Part shown: in pieces, positions 42,947 through 52,141 of the stretch
Layout: every line of letters begins with the position of its first letter
Numbering within the stretch: position 1 is the first letter of the stretch
NCBI RefSeq assembly: GCF_040655075.1
Contig: NZ_JBFAJC010000055.1
Span: 3,536-67,535 of the forward strand
DNA: 64,000 bases
Origin: Actinoallomurus sp040655075
GTDB taxonomy: Bacteria > Actinomycetota > Actinomycetes > Streptosporangiales > Streptosporangiaceae
Reading direction: 5' to 3'
Notes under the pieces: generated by a model
What the model was told of the DNA's origin: nothing
The model's database searches: none
The model's input: the letters and a program-made list of their open reading frames with translations, nothing else
Program-made: the position numbers and the translations under genes

Positions 42947-43707
42947 GGGCGGCCACGCTCTTGGCTCGGCTCTACCCGCCGGCCGTCCGCGAGCGATGGG
43001 GCGCGGACATCAGCCGCGAGGTGTCCGCGTCGGGAATCCGCTCCTGGCCCGACACCCTCGCGGGGGCCGCACGGCTCTGGCTCCACCCGGGCGACTGGCC
43101 CGAGACCTTCACCGGCCAGACCCGCCGCGTCCTGACCGTCACACTGTTCGCGATCATCGCCACCAGCGGGCTACTGCTGCGCGCGGTCACACCGTCCACC
43201 ACCCTGACCGCCGACGTCCGCCACCCCGCCACGAGCCTGTGGCTCGCACCGCTCCTGCTCGGCATCATCCTCGCCGCGCCGCTTCCACCGCTGCGCGGCG
43301 AAGCGCTCCGCCGCCTGACCACCGTGACGGTCCGCACCCTGGCCGCCCCGGGCACCGCGGTCCTGGCCATGGTCCTGACGGCGTGGAGCGGCGTGGCCGA
43401 ACACGCCACGGGCTTCACCGAAGCCGCCCTGGTCACCTACTACTGGCTCACCCTGGGATTCACCGCGCTCCGTCTGTGCACCCTCGTCGCCCGCATCGCC
43501 CAGACCGCCGCCCTGCCGACCACGCGCCGGCTGTCCACGGCCCTTCTCCACATCGGGACCGGACTGGCCCTCGCAGCGAGCCAGAGCCTCCTCGCCATCG
43601 TCCGGACCGCACCCCGCCCGGACTCCCTCGCCCAGACCCTGGCACTGGGCCTCCTGGCCACCGTGGCGATCAGCACCGGCCACGATCTGCGACGGGCGAG
43701 GGCATAG
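42943..43707 (+). CDS. Integral membrane protein coupled to PadR regulator
   Basis: 254 residues; ATG overlaps the PadR stop (ATGA). The N-terminal 55 residues (LLARLYPPAVRERWGADISRE) match the permease-associated cytosolic start often seen in PadR-coupled membrane proteins. About six membrane helices follow. There are no catalytic motifs. Such pairs are common in actinomycetes and respond to membrane or drug stress; substrate unknown. Confidence 0.8.
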   Translation: MRAATLLARLYPPAVRERWGADISREVSASGIRSWPDTLAGAARLWLHPGDWPETFTGQTRRVLTVTLFAIIATSGLLLRAVTPSTTLTADVRHPATSLWLAPLLLGIILAAPLPPLRGEALRRLTTVTVRTLAAPGTAVLAMVLTAWSGVAEHATGFTEAALVTYYWLTLGFTALRLCTLVARIAQTAALPTTRRLSTALLHIGTGLALAASQSLLAIVRTAPRPDSLAQTLALGLLATVAISTGHDLRRARA

Positions 43708-43808
43708 ACCCCAACTGGGCCGGCCCGCTCTCTGGCCGGAATCGGGCATTCCATCGACAGCCCCGGCTCTCATGATCTGATTGCTCCCGGATCCATGAGA
43801 GGAGCCCA

Positions 43809-44411
43809 ATGCAGTCATCGACAGGGCCGTTGGCGGCTTTTGCATCGCCGGACACTCGAAAGCAACTTCCCCGCATGGCGCAGTCGTGGCCGGCATCCTG
43901 CCAGGCGGCCGCAGTCTCGGTGGGCGGGCTTTTCGCCGTGCTCATCATCGCCGTGGTGACGCATCGGAGCAGTCCGTGGGTCATGGGGACGGCACTCGCC
44001 ATTCCCGTATTACTGTTCGGCGCGATCGCGGCATATGAGTGGCGCCTCGGCCGCCGATTCGGCATCACGCTGAGTCGACTACACCTGATCGGAGTCGTAG
44101 CGGGCCTGACACTCTGGCTGATGTACCAGACCGCCCCCGGCAGCCTGCCGTTCGATCCCACCGCAACGCAGTTGTGCGCCTACGTCGGACATCCAGGGGA
44201 GCACGCCTGTTTGGTCAAGGCCGACGCCGCCCGAATGCGCAGCGACATCACCTGGTGGTCCACCGGCACGCTGATCGTGCTGTTCGGTCTGTTCACCCGC
44301 CGCTCCCGTACGGCAGCCTGGACCACTCCCGCGATCGCGATCGCCGGTGGCGCTCTGGCGCTCTACTTCCTCGAGGTATTCGTCACCGCACAGGGCGGAT
44401 TCGTCTACTGA
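43809..44411 (+). CDS. Small integral membrane protein
   Basis: 200 residues with GAGAGGAG before ATG 43809. About five membrane helices (near 35-55, 60-80, 95-112, 150-165, 175-195) with two Cys in the outer loop (LCAYVGHPGEHACLV) that could pair. Unknown family. Confidence 0.7.
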   Translation: MQSSTGPLAAFASPDTRKQLPRMAQSWPASCQAAAVSVGGLFAVLIIAVVTHRSSPWVMGTALAIPVLLFGAIAAYEWRLGRRFGITLSRLHLIGVVAGLTLWLMYQTAPGSLPFDPTATQLCAYVGHPGEHACLVKADAARMRSDITWWSTGTLIVLFGLFTRRSRTAAWTTPAIAIAGGALALYFLEVFVTAQGGFVY

Positions 44412-44468
44412 CGACCGCGTAGCGGCTCACACTCGGCACCGAGCGGGAAGCATTGCGGACCTTGAGCG

Positions 44469-45656
44469 TCACGGGGCTGTCCAGCTCACGATCGGCGTGG
44501 CGGCCTTGGCGAGGGACCCGGCGGGGGTGAGTCTCAGCAGGGAGTTGCGGACGGATTGTCGCAGGCCGCCACCGAGGTCGGCGCCGAACCTGGCGGTGAT
44601 GGCCGACAGGCGGGCGATCTGGCGGCACCGTGGCCGGCGAGCCTGGTCGAAGGCGGCCAGGGCGGCGGCCAGGTCGCCGCCGTCGGCGACCGGTGCCGCG
44701 ATGAGGCGACCCACACAGACGCCGTCTTTTAGAGCCGAAGACGCTCCCTGACCCACGGTGGGCAGCATGGCGTGGGCGGCGTCGCCGACCATGACGATCC
44801 GCCCATGGACGTAGCCGCCGAGGCCGCCGGGCAGGTGGTAGACGTCGTGGCGCATCAGCTGGTCGGCGGTGGTGGCCGCCACGATGGCTTGGACCTGCGC
44901 GGACCATCCGGAGAAATGGTCGCGGGCGGCGGCCGGCTCGTCGTCGAAGGAGGCTCCCTCGGGGTGCCGGAAGTACCCGTACCAGTAGATCTCGCGGTCA
45001 CTGATCCGGACGGCGCCGAACTCCGTGCCCGGTCCCCACACCTGAAAGAGGCGGCCGCCGGAGGCGGTGGTGTCGGGGATGACCGCCCGCCAGCTGGTGC
45101 TGCCGCTGTAGCGGGGGCGAGCGTTCGCGAACAGCTGCTGCCGGACGGTGCTGCGAACACCGTCGGCGGCCACGACCAAGCCGGATTCGCTGGTGTGCCG
45201 CCCAGTGGCGGTCTGCCAGGTGACGGCGGCCGGCTCGCCGGCGGGGAGACCCGGCCGGACGGCGGTGACCTCGGCGCCGGTGACCAACTCGACGCCGTCG
45301 GCGGCCTCGGCCGCCTGCCGCAGGGCGGAGTGCAGACGCTGCCGGTGAATGCCCCAGATCGTGGTGGTCGCAAGCACGTCCGGTGTGTCGGGGATCCGCA
45401 GCAGCCAGCGGCCTCCCGGATCCTGAAAGCCCGCGGGGACGGTCTCATACCCGGCGGCGCCTACGGCCTCGCCGACGCCGATGGCCTCCAGGGCGCTCAT
45501 CCCGTTGTGGGTGATGGCCAGACCCGCACCGACCTCCCCGAAGGTCGGCGCACGCTCCAGCACCGTGACCGCCCAGCCCGCCTGCGCGAGCGAGGTGGCC
45601 GAGGCGAGCCCCGCGATTCCGCCGCCCACCACGATCGCCGTCAGCCGCTCAGCCAC
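44469..45656 (-). CDS. FAD-dependent (group A) monooxygenase
   Basis: GTG 45656 with GAGAGGTGAGG upstream gives 395 residues, 17 fewer than the longest reading. The dinucleotide fold is AIVVGGGIAGLASA, the DG motif VVAADGVRSTVR, and the GD motif GRIVMVGDAAHAMLPTVGQGA. It resembles salicylate- or tetracycline-type hydroxylases. An MFS relic and a perfect palindrome that once lay upstream are now 3.6 kb away because of an IS66 insertion. It may have been a drug-inactivation gene controlled by that site. Confidence 0.9.
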   Translation of the reverse strand: MAERLTAIVVGGGIAGLASATSLAQAGWAVTVLERAPTFGEVGAGLAITHNGMSALEAIGVGEAVGAAGYETVPAGFQDPGGRWLLRIPDTPDVLATTTIWGIHRQRLHSALRQAAEAADGVELVTGAEVTAVRPGLPAGEPAAVTWQTATGRHTSESGLVVAADGVRSTVRQQLFANARPRYSGSTSWRAVIPDTTASGGRLFQVWGPGTEFGAVRISDREIYWYGYFRHPEGASFDDEPAAARDHFSGWSAQVQAIVAATTADQLMRHDVYHLPGGLGGYVHGRIVMVGDAAHAMLPTVGQGASSALKDGVCVGRLIAAPVADGGDLAAALAAFDQARRPRCRQIARLSAITARFGADLGGGLRQSVRNSLLRLTPAGSLAKAATPIVSWTAP

Positions 45657-45709
45657 CGGCCTCACCTCTCCAAGCCGATTCGCCCGCCTCATGGAGGCGA
45701 AGCCCACAC

Positions 45710-45717
45710 GATGCCCG
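45710..45717. repeat. Target-site duplication, left copy
   Basis: GATGCCCG directly abuts the left end of the IS66 element; the same 8 bases recur at 49353-49360. Eight-base duplications are typical of the IS66 family. Confidence 0.85.
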
Positions 45718-45736
45718 GTAGCTATTCAGCCTGAGT
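45718..45736. repeat. Left terminal inverted repeat of the IS66 element
   Basis: GTAGCTATTCAGCCTGAGT, 19 of 19 matches with the right end. It starts with GTA as is usual for this family. Confidence 0.9.
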
Positions 45737-45847
45737 CGGCCGGGCGTTAGTGATCTTGGTTAACGGCTCGTGATCAAGGCCCCCGGGGGATCTCGCAGGT
45801 GACGGAACCCATGGCGCGGCTTGCGACGCCGGGACGGCGCGTGTTCG

Positions 45848-46720
45848 TCAGGGTGTCTTCGGGTGCTGGATGTCCGCCGGCCTGTCGTGTGCTGTGCCGG
45901 CGGACTCGGTGTGTGAGAGTGCGGCGAGGAGCCGCAGTTTCTCGTCGCTGTCGCTGTCCTTGTCGGGGTAGTAGACGACGAGGATGACGTCGTCGATGGG
46001 GAGTTTGTCGCGGTGGAGGCGTAGTTCACCGACGACGGGGTGGTGGACGGTGGTGGTGCCTCCGTCGAGGTTGCGGACGTCGTGGCGGGCCCACAGGGTG
46101 CGGAACCGCTGACTGGACAGTGCGAGTTCTCCGACGAGTTCGACGAACCGGGGGTTGTCGGTGTCGTCGCCGATGGTGGTGCGAAGGGTGGCGATGAAGC
46201 TGGCGGCGGCTTTCGTCCAGTCCTGGTGGAAGGCTTGTTCCTCGGGATCGAGGAAGAGGGATCGCAGCCGGTTCTGGCCGGGCCGCAGGCGGGGGGAGAG
46301 TGCGACGGCCATGGGGTTGGAGGCCAGGACGTCGAAGGCGCGACCTTCGACGAACGCGGGGATCTGAAGGTGGGCGAGGAGCTCGTGCACTCGCGCCGGT
46401 ACGTGCTCGGGTCGCTTGCGGCGCGGCGCCCTGGGGCGGGCTGCCGCGAGGCCGAGCAGATACGTCCGCTCGATGTCGTCGAGTTGCAGGACGCGCGCGA
46501 GTGATTCGAGGACCTGGGGTGAGGGGTTCTTGTCGCGGCCCCGTTCCAGGCGCAGGTAGTAGTCGGGGCTGATTCCGGCGAGCAGGGCGACTTCCTCACG
46601 GCGCAGGCCGGGCACGCGGCGGTTGCCGCCGGGCGGGAGTCCTGCCTGAGCCGGGGAGACCAGCTCACGCCGGGCGCGGAGGTAGCTGCCGAGGCGGTTG
46701 CCGGATTCCTCATCCTTCAT
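45848..46720 (-). CDS. XRE-type helix-turn-helix regulator (MmyB-like ligand domain)
   Basis: ATG 46720 gives 290 residues. The helix-turn-helix is VPGLRREEVALLAGISPDYYLRLERG, followed by LARVLQLDDIERTYL. The remaining 200 residues match the MmyB-like C-terminal domain (FDVLASNPMAVALSP, RTLWARHDVR). It is divergent from the SDR gene at 46910, the usual partner arrangement, and probably controls it. It lies inside the IS66 element. Confidence 0.9.
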   Translation of the reverse strand: MKDEESGNRLGSYLRARRELVSPAQAGLPPGGNRRVPGLRREEVALLAGISPDYYLRLERGRDKNPSPQVLESLARVLQLDDIERTYLLGLAAARPRAPRRKRPEHVPARVHELLAHLQIPAFVEGRAFDVLASNPMAVALSPRLRPGQNRLRSLFLDPEEQAFHQDWTKAAASFIATLRTTIGDDTDNPRFVELVGELALSSQRFRTLWARHDVRNLDGGTTTVHHPVVGELRLHRDKLPIDDVILVVYYPDKDSDSDEKLRLLAALSHTESAGTAHDRPADIQHPKTP

Positions 46721-46909
46721 ATCGACACCGTAATGCGGTGCGTGTGTCTCAGAGGGGGCCCTGGCAGGACCAGGGAAGACGGGGGCCCTGCCGCACCCAG
46801 CGGATGCCGTCAAGACTGCGATAGCACTGTTTTGCGAAGGACAGAGGACATCACTGAATGCGCCGCGGGCCTGAACGCCGTCGGCGCCCTGGACTGAAGG
46901 GAAGATCTC

Positions 46910-47671
46910 GTGGATCTCTCCAACCGCACCGTTCTCATCGTCGGCGGGACCTCGGGTATCGGGCGAGAGCTGGCCCGCCGGTTCGCCGCAGCGGGCAGCA
47001 CCGTGGCCGTTGGCGGCCGCAGCCCGGAGGCACTCTCGGAACTCGCCGGAGAAGGCTTCGGCGCAATCAGCATCGACGTCACCGACAGTGCCTCCGTCGC
47101 ATCTGCCCGTGACGCCGTACTTGCCCGGTACCCCGAGCTGGACACGGTGGTGACGATGTCGGGTGTCATGCTCCTGGAGGATCTGCGCGACCCCGCGCAC
47201 TACGAGGCGGCGCAGACGACGATCGACACCAACCTGCTCGGCACCATCCGGGTCATCGACGCCTTCACCCCGCACCTGGTCCGGCGGGGCGCCGGCACGT
47301 TCATCACCGTCACCTCCGGCATCGCCTTCCTGCCGTTCCCGCCCATGCCCACCTACGCCGCCTCGAAGGCTGCGGTGCACGCCTACTCCGAGGCACTGCG
47401 CGCGCAGCTCGACGGCACCGGTGTCGGCGTCGTCGAGCTCGTCCCCCCGGCCGTCGCCACAGCAGGCCAGGAGAAGGTGAACCCGCACGCGCTGCCGCTC
47501 GACGACTTCGCCACCGAGGTCATGCAACTGCTCTCAGAGGACCCCACCCCTCACGAAATCCTCGTGAAGGGGGTCCTCATGCACCGCTGGGCCGAGCGCG
47601 ACGGCACCTACGGCGACCTCGTCGCACAGCGCTCCCAGGCCCTGGCCATGCTCCCCAGCCGCGAAGGCTGA
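46910..47671 (+). CDS. Short-chain dehydrogenase (DltE-like) carried inside the IS66 element
   Basis: 253 residues from GTG 46910. TVLIVGGTSGIGRELARRF is the cofactor motif, the Ser is in TVTSGIAF, and YAASKAAVHAY holds the catalytic Tyr and Lys, so the enzyme looks functional. The C-terminal extension is typical of DltE-like SDRs. It is transcribed away from the XRE regulator. Confidence 0.88.
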   Translation: MDLSNRTVLIVGGTSGIGRELARRFAAAGSTVAVGGRSPEALSELAGEGFGAISIDVTDSASVASARDAVLARYPELDTVVTMSGVMLLEDLRDPAHYEAAQTTIDTNLLGTIRVIDAFTPHLVRRGAGTFITVTSGIAFLPFPPMPTYAASKAAVHAYSEALRAQLDGTGVGVVELVPPAVATAGQEKVNPHALPLDDFATEVMQLLSEDPTPHEILVKGVLMHRWAERDGTYGDLVAQRSQALAMLPSREG

Positions 47672-47688
47672 CACCCCCATCGGCGGCC

Positions 47689-47794
47689 GCCTAACCGTCG
47701 CCCCCCCCCGGGCGGCCAACGAGCAGCCACGCGTCCTGGACACGAACCCCGCCACCCGAACGGCCCCGCCCTGCCCGGGCGGCGACGGTTAGGC
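47689..47794. repeat. Internal inverted repeat between SDR and transposase genes
   Basis: GCCTAACCGTCGCC (47689-47702) is repeated inverted at 47781-47794. The right arm covers the transposase stop codon. The first arm runs into a nine-C tract. It may be a bidirectional terminator or a relict internal element end. Confidence 0.6.
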
Positions 47795-49271
47795 TGCGAG
47801 GGGTGCGGCGGCTGGGGGCAGCCAGGCGCCGGTGGTGAAGAGCTGTCGGAGCGCGTCGAGTTTGCTGATGCCCCATTTGGATGCGGTGGACAGGTAGGAC
47901 TGGACGATGGCGAAGTCGGCCAGTCCGGTGAGGGTTCGCCAGGCTCCGCCGGAGGTCCGCATCTGGATCTTGACGGGTCTCAGGTCGCGTTCTGCCTGGT
48001 TGTTGGTCCAGGGAACGGCCAGGTTGGTGCAGAACCGCAGGATCATGTCCTCGTGGTCGCGGAACCGGCGTACCAGGGTCAGCGCGTCTTTGGCCAGGCT
48101 GGTGGTGCAGCCGGTGTTGTCGGCCAGGCCCTGGGCGACGGCACCACGGTAGGCGCACCGGATCGACCGCAGGGTCTCGGGGTCCAGTTCGGTGTGGCCT
48201 TCGGCTCTTGCCTGGGTCGCGGTGGTGTTGGCGTCGGCGAGCGTGGTGGCCATCGCCTGCGCCCACAGTTGCAGATCGGGGGCGGCGTCGTAGAACGCGC
48301 GAAGGTCACGCAACAGATGAGCTCCCGCACCACGCGTGATCGGCGTCCTTGAGATGCTGGTAACCGGCGTATCCATCACGGACCAGCACGCCATCGAAGC
48401 CGTCCAGGACACCGCCGGCGTCGATGTCGTCCTTGCTGCGGCCGGCCACATGCAGGTGGGTCAGGTGCGGGGTGCAGGCGACATGCACATAGGCCAGGGA
48501 ACCGTCGGCGCGGCCGGTGGTCTCATCAGCGTGCAGCACACCGGCCGAGCGCAGCAGACCACGCACATGCGGCATGAACTCGTGCTCGATCCGGGCGGCG
48601 GCCTTGGCGCGGATCGCGGCCATGAACCCGGTCGACACCGCCACCCCGACCAGCTCACGCATCACCTGCGTGGCCCGGCCGACCGGCAGATAGTGACCGC
48701 ACAGCAGGTTCGCGGCGTGCGCATGCACGCCCGGCCCGTAGGAGATCCGGCCGCCGGCGAACCCCGGCGCCTGCCCTGGTGTCACCGTGCCGCACGAGGT
48801 ACAGACACGCGACACGACCTGGTACTCGATCACTTTCGGCGGTGGGGGCGGCTCGGCTTCAACGACCTGCCGCCGCTGGACCCCGAAGATCGGCGACCCG
48901 GCCAGCGGGTCCCCGCAGCCCCCGCACCAGGGCGGGATGCACGACATCGCCTCGTCCGGTACCCGGGCCTGGGACAGGGTCTTACCCTGCTCGCCGGGCT
49001 GCTTGCCGCGCTTGCGGCCCGAGGAGGCCCGTGATGAGCGCGTCTTCGGCTTGCTATACGGGCTGTCGGACGACGGCGGCTTGGAGGAGTTGGAGGAGTC
49101 CTTGTCCCGCTGCCGTTCCAGCTGATCCAGCCGGGCCGACACCACCTCAAGCTGCGCTGCGAGCACCTCAAGCTGCGCGTCCTTGGCCTCCACAACCTCA
49201 CGCAACGCCGCGTTCGCCGCACGCAACCGCTGCACCTCGGCGGACTGCGGCGACCCGGACACAACACCCAT
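47789..49271 (-). pseudogene. IS66-family (TnpC/ISBst12-type) transposase with one-base frameshift
   Basis: The frame from ATG 49271 has an N-terminal coiled coil (residues 12-60), a Lys/Ser-rich linker, a zinc-finger part (CGGCGDP, CTSCGTV) and a DDE domain: HADETTGRADGS and RDGYAGYQHL. It stops at about 48310 where one G too many appears in a GGG run (48324-48326 on the plus strand). The downstream frame continues perfectly with AHLLRDLRAF and NNQAERDLRPVKIQMR, which holds the catalytic Glu. Total size is about 494 codons. A recent single-base change or a sequencing error would explain it; programmed slippage is possible. Confidence 0.85.
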
Positions 49272-49333
49272 GATCCCGGCACCCCCAACCAAGATCAACT
49301 CGGTCGATCCGGGGCAAACCACACCAGTCAGCA

Positions 49334-49352
49334 ACTCAGGCTGAATAGCTAC
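49334..49352. repeat. Right terminal inverted repeat of the IS66 element
   Basis: ACTCAGGCTGAATAGCTAC is the exact inverse of the left end. It lies 63 bases upstream of the transposase start. Confidence 0.9.
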
Positions 49353-49360
49353 GATGCCCG
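49353..49360. repeat. Target-site duplication, right copy
   Basis: GATGCCCG, identical to 45710-45717. Confidence 0.85.
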
Positions 49361-49374
49361 CTGGCACCGCCAAA

Positions 49375-49393
49375 GTACTACACGTTGTAGTAC
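49375..49393. promoter_or_regulatory. Perfect palindrome displaced by the IS66 insertion
   Basis: GTACTACA and TGTAGTAC flank CGT. Before the insertion it lay about 76 bases upstream of the monooxygenase start, where it would fit an operator for a regulator now not in the window. Confidence 0.6.
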
Positions 49394-49499
49394 ATGGGCA
49401 TACGGGGGCGTCATCCAGACTTCCGCCTAGGTCAGGACCGGTATTCGGCGGCCAAGTCCGTACGGCGTGGTCGTCACCGCAAAGAGGCGGGCGACGTGC

Positions 49500-50020
49500 C
49501 GCGGTCGGGTGGTCAGGCCGACGGCCCATCGGTCGCTCAGGCGTCACCCAGCGCAACGCGGGCACCGTGATGGCGATGCCGATGACGGCCAGGACGAGCA
49601 ACACGGCCGGGTTCGTCAGCAGCAATGCCTGGAGAAGGAGGCCGGTACCCACGGTGAGCAGGACAGCGGCGCCCAGCGGACGCTTCCACCACGGAAGCGC
49701 GGTGACGGGGCGACGATGCCGTTCGGCCGGTGCAGTGCCCGCAGCGGGGGCAGGGTGAGCGCGGCCGCGGCGGCGGTGATCGGCAAAATGCTCAGGAACA
49801 CCGTACGCCATGTGGCGAGGTCGGCCAGCGTGCCGGTGATGGCCGGGCCGACGAGGGAGGGGAACGCAACCGGCCGCCAGGGTCAGCATGCCCCATGCCA
49901 TCGGGCGCCAGGGGCCGTGACGGTCGGCGGCCCGCCCGGAGAGCACCGTACCGATGACATTGGCCAGCATCAGTGCGGACAGTCCCCAGCCATAGGCACC
50001 AAGGCCGTCGAGGTCGTCGG
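49500..50020 (-). pseudogene. Degraded DHA2-type MFS transporter fragment
   Basis: Segments in alternating frames read LGAYGWGLSALMLANVIGTV and SGRAADRHGPWRPM, then ITGTLADLATWRTVFLSILP, then PWWKRPLGAAVLLTVGTGL, which correspond to helices 2 to about 8 of a drug exporter. Frameshifts occur near 49865 and 49715, and the N and C termini are missing. It is probably the former partner of the monooxygenase. Confidence 0.75.
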
Positions 50021-50112
50021 AGCATGGTCCTCTCGTTCACCCCACGTCACAGATCGCCGAGCTATTACGTCGAAAGAGGTGTAACCGGCAACCAACGACA
50101 TAGGAGTGCGCC

Positions 50113-50586
50113 ATGAGTGCTCGCTTGGACGTCTTCCACAACCGGATCGCAGCCAAGTTCGGTAGGCACCTCGTCGCGGCGGACAGGGTGCTCGCCGACT
50201 CGACGCTGCCGGCCGCGACGCAAGAGTTGGTGAAGCTCCGCGCCAGTCAGATCAACGGCTGCGGTTTCTGCGTCGACATGCACACCAAGGACGCCGCGCA
50301 CGCCGGGGAGACCTCGACGCGCCTCAACCTGGTCGCGGCCTGGCGGGAGGCCACGGTGTTCACCGACGCCGAGCGCGCCGCTCTGGAACTGGCCGAACAG
50401 GGCACCCGCCTCGCCGACGCCGCCGGCGGCGTCACCGACGAGGCCTGGGCCAATGCCGCCAAGTACTACGACGAGGACGAGCTCGCGGCCCTGGTGTGCG
50501 TCATCGCCCTCATCAACGCCTTCAACCGCGGGAACGTCATGGTCCAGCAACCCGTCGGCGACTACCAGCCCGGCCGGCTCGGATAA
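50113..50586 (+). CDS. AhpD/carboxymuconolactone decarboxylase-family protein
   Basis: 157 residues; the redox motif is C50-G-F-C53 with H57 in CGFCVDMH, as in the alkylhydroperoxidase AhpD core. The helical surroundings fit. It probably reduces peroxides with a thiol partner. ATG 50113 has GGAGTG upstream. It stands alone between the MFS relic and the lyase-like gene. Confidence 0.85.
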   Translation: MSARLDVFHNRIAAKFGRHLVAADRVLADSTLPAATQELVKLRASQINGCGFCVDMHTKDAAHAGETSTRLNLVAAWREATVFTDAERAALELAEQGTRLADAAGGVTDEAWANAAKYYDEDELAALVCVIALINAFNRGNVMVQQPVGDYQPGRLG

Positions 50587-50764
50587 CGAGGATGCCGCCC
50601 GCACCAGCGGCGCACACCCCAGGCACTGTTCGCCAGGGCCCGGGGCGTCGTTCTGGTCCGCCGGGCGATCCGGCGGAGCCGTACGCGCCAGGTCGTCAAA
50701 AACGGTTATCGGCGGGCGCCCGTATCGTCTCCTAAGCGGGAGCACCGACACGATAGGAGACATC

Positions 50765-52027
50765 ATGGGGCAGAGCCGGATGAGTCGGCGGAGCGTGCTG
50801 GGGCTGACGGGTGGGCTGGCAGTCGTCGGCATGGCCGGTGCCACGGGAGCCGGGCTGCTCGACGGCGGACAGACGACAGTCGGCAAAGTGGGCGCGAAGC
50901 TGGCCAAGGCGCCGGCGAAGCGGTTCGCCCACCCGGGGCTGCTGCACACGAGCGCCGATCTCAAGCGGATGCAGACCAAGGTCCGCGCGGGGGCCGCGCC
51001 GTGGCAGGCGGGCTGGAAGGTCCTCGAGGCGAACTCCCACTCCCGCAGCGGCTGGAAGCCGCGCCCCCTGACGACGGTGTACCGCGGCAACGGATCGCCC
51101 CAGAATTACGGCATCCTCTACAACGACATCCACGCGGCGTACCAGAACGCCCTGCGCTGGAGGATCACCGGCGACCGCGCGCACGGAGACACGGCCCGCG
51201 ACATCCTGAACGCCTGGTCCGCGACCCTGAAGAAGGTGACGGGCACGTCCGACCGGTTCCTTGCGGTCGGGATCTACGGCTACGAGTTCGCCAACGCGGC
51301 CGAGCTGATGCGCGGTTACCCCGGATTCGACCTCGCGCGGTTCCAGACGATGATGCGCGAGGTCTTCTACCCGTCGAACGACGACTTCCTGAAGAACCAC
51401 AACGGCCTCTACGTCACGCACTACTGGGCCAACTGGGACCTGGCACAGATGTGCTCGGTGCTCGCCATCGGCATCCTCTGCGACGACCCCGCCAAGGTGG
51501 AGCAGGCCGTCACGTACTTCAAGCACGGGGCGGGCAACGGCTCCATCCGGCACGTGATCCCCTTCCTTCACCCTGGCGGGCTCGGCCAGTGGCAGGAGTC
51601 GGGCCGCGACCAGGGGCACACCACGCTCGGCATCGGGCTCATGGGCACGTTCTGCGAGATGGCGTGGAACCAGGGCTACGACCTGTACGGGTACGACGAC
51701 AAGCGGTTCCTCAAGGGCTGCGAGTACGTCGCCAAGTACAACCTCGGACACGACGTGCCGTTCACGACGTACACCTGGTATTCCGGCACGCCGGACAAGC
51801 CTGGGCCAATCCAGAAGCAGACCCAGATATCACCTGGCGGCCGGGGTAACATCCGCCCCGTCTGGGAGCTGGTCTACAACCACTACGTCCGCCGTCGTGG
51901 CCTGCACGCTCCGTGGACCAAGGCAATGGCCGCCAAGGCGCGTCCCGAGGGCGGCGGCGGGAACTACGGCCCGAACAGCGGCGGCTTCGACCAGCTCGGC
52001 TTCGGCACCCTGGCCTTCACCCGGTAG
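50765..52027 (+). CDS. Tat-exported alginate-lyase-family protein
   Basis: 420 residues from ATG 50765 with AGGAG upstream. The N terminus MSRRSVLGLTGGLAVVG is a twin-arginine signal. The body is an alpha-toroid of the alginate lyase/heparinase type (AHPGLLHTSADLKRMQTKV, NAWSATLKKV, NHNGLYVTHYWANWDLAQ, and LHPGGLGQWQESGRDQGHT, where Asn-His-Tyr catalytic residues are expected). It likely cleaves an acidic polysaccharide outside the cell. Confidence 0.82.
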   Translation: MGQSRMSRRSVLGLTGGLAVVGMAGATGAGLLDGGQTTVGKVGAKLAKAPAKRFAHPGLLHTSADLKRMQTKVRAGAAPWQAGWKVLEANSHSRSGWKPRPLTTVYRGNGSPQNYGILYNDIHAAYQNALRWRITGDRAHGDTARDILNAWSATLKKVTGTSDRFLAVGIYGYEFANAAELMRGYPGFDLARFQTMMREVFYPSNDDFLKNHNGLYVTHYWANWDLAQMCSVLAIGILCDDPAKVEQAVTYFKHGAGNGSIRHVIPFLHPGGLGQWQESGRDQGHTTLGIGLMGTFCEMAWNQGYDLYGYDDKRFLKGCEYVAKYNLGHDVPFTTYTWYSGTPDKPGPIQKQTQISPGGRGNIRPVWELVYNHYVRRRGLHAPWTKAMAAKARPEGGGGNYGPNSGGFDQLGFGTLAFTR

Positions 52028-52062
52028 CGCCTTCATTTTTCCGGGGGCTTGATGAAGGCCGT

Positions 52063-52100
52063 GTGAGAGCTCGGCCGCATCACCACGGCCGAGCTCTCAC
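52063..52100. terminator. Terminator after the lyase-like gene
   Basis: GTGAGAGCTCGGCCG (52063-52077) pairs perfectly with 52086-52100, eight-base loop. Confidence 0.75.
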
Positions 52101-52141
52101 GCAGACCTCATGGACGTGTCAGTCCGTTCACAGTCCGATTC

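Larger units (their letters stand above)
45718..49352. mobile_element. IS66-family transposon with passenger genes
   Basis: GTAGCTATTCAGCCTGAGT at 45718-45736 is repeated in perfect inverted orientation at 49334-49352, and both sides carry the 8-base duplication GATGCCCG. An 11-base internal motif TGATCTTGGTT also occurs near both ends (about 45751 and, inverted, 49283). Within the 3635-base element lie an IS66 transposase (frameshifted), an XRE regulator and an SDR gene. Ordinary single-gene IS66 elements are about half this size, so the regulator and dehydrogenase look like cargo. Confidence 0.85.

Noticed and set aside
47689..47794. Left terminal repeat of a shorter IS66 element ending near 47690
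   Set aside because: This inverted repeat does not match the right end at 49334-49352, whereas 45718-45736 does perfectly and has the target duplication.
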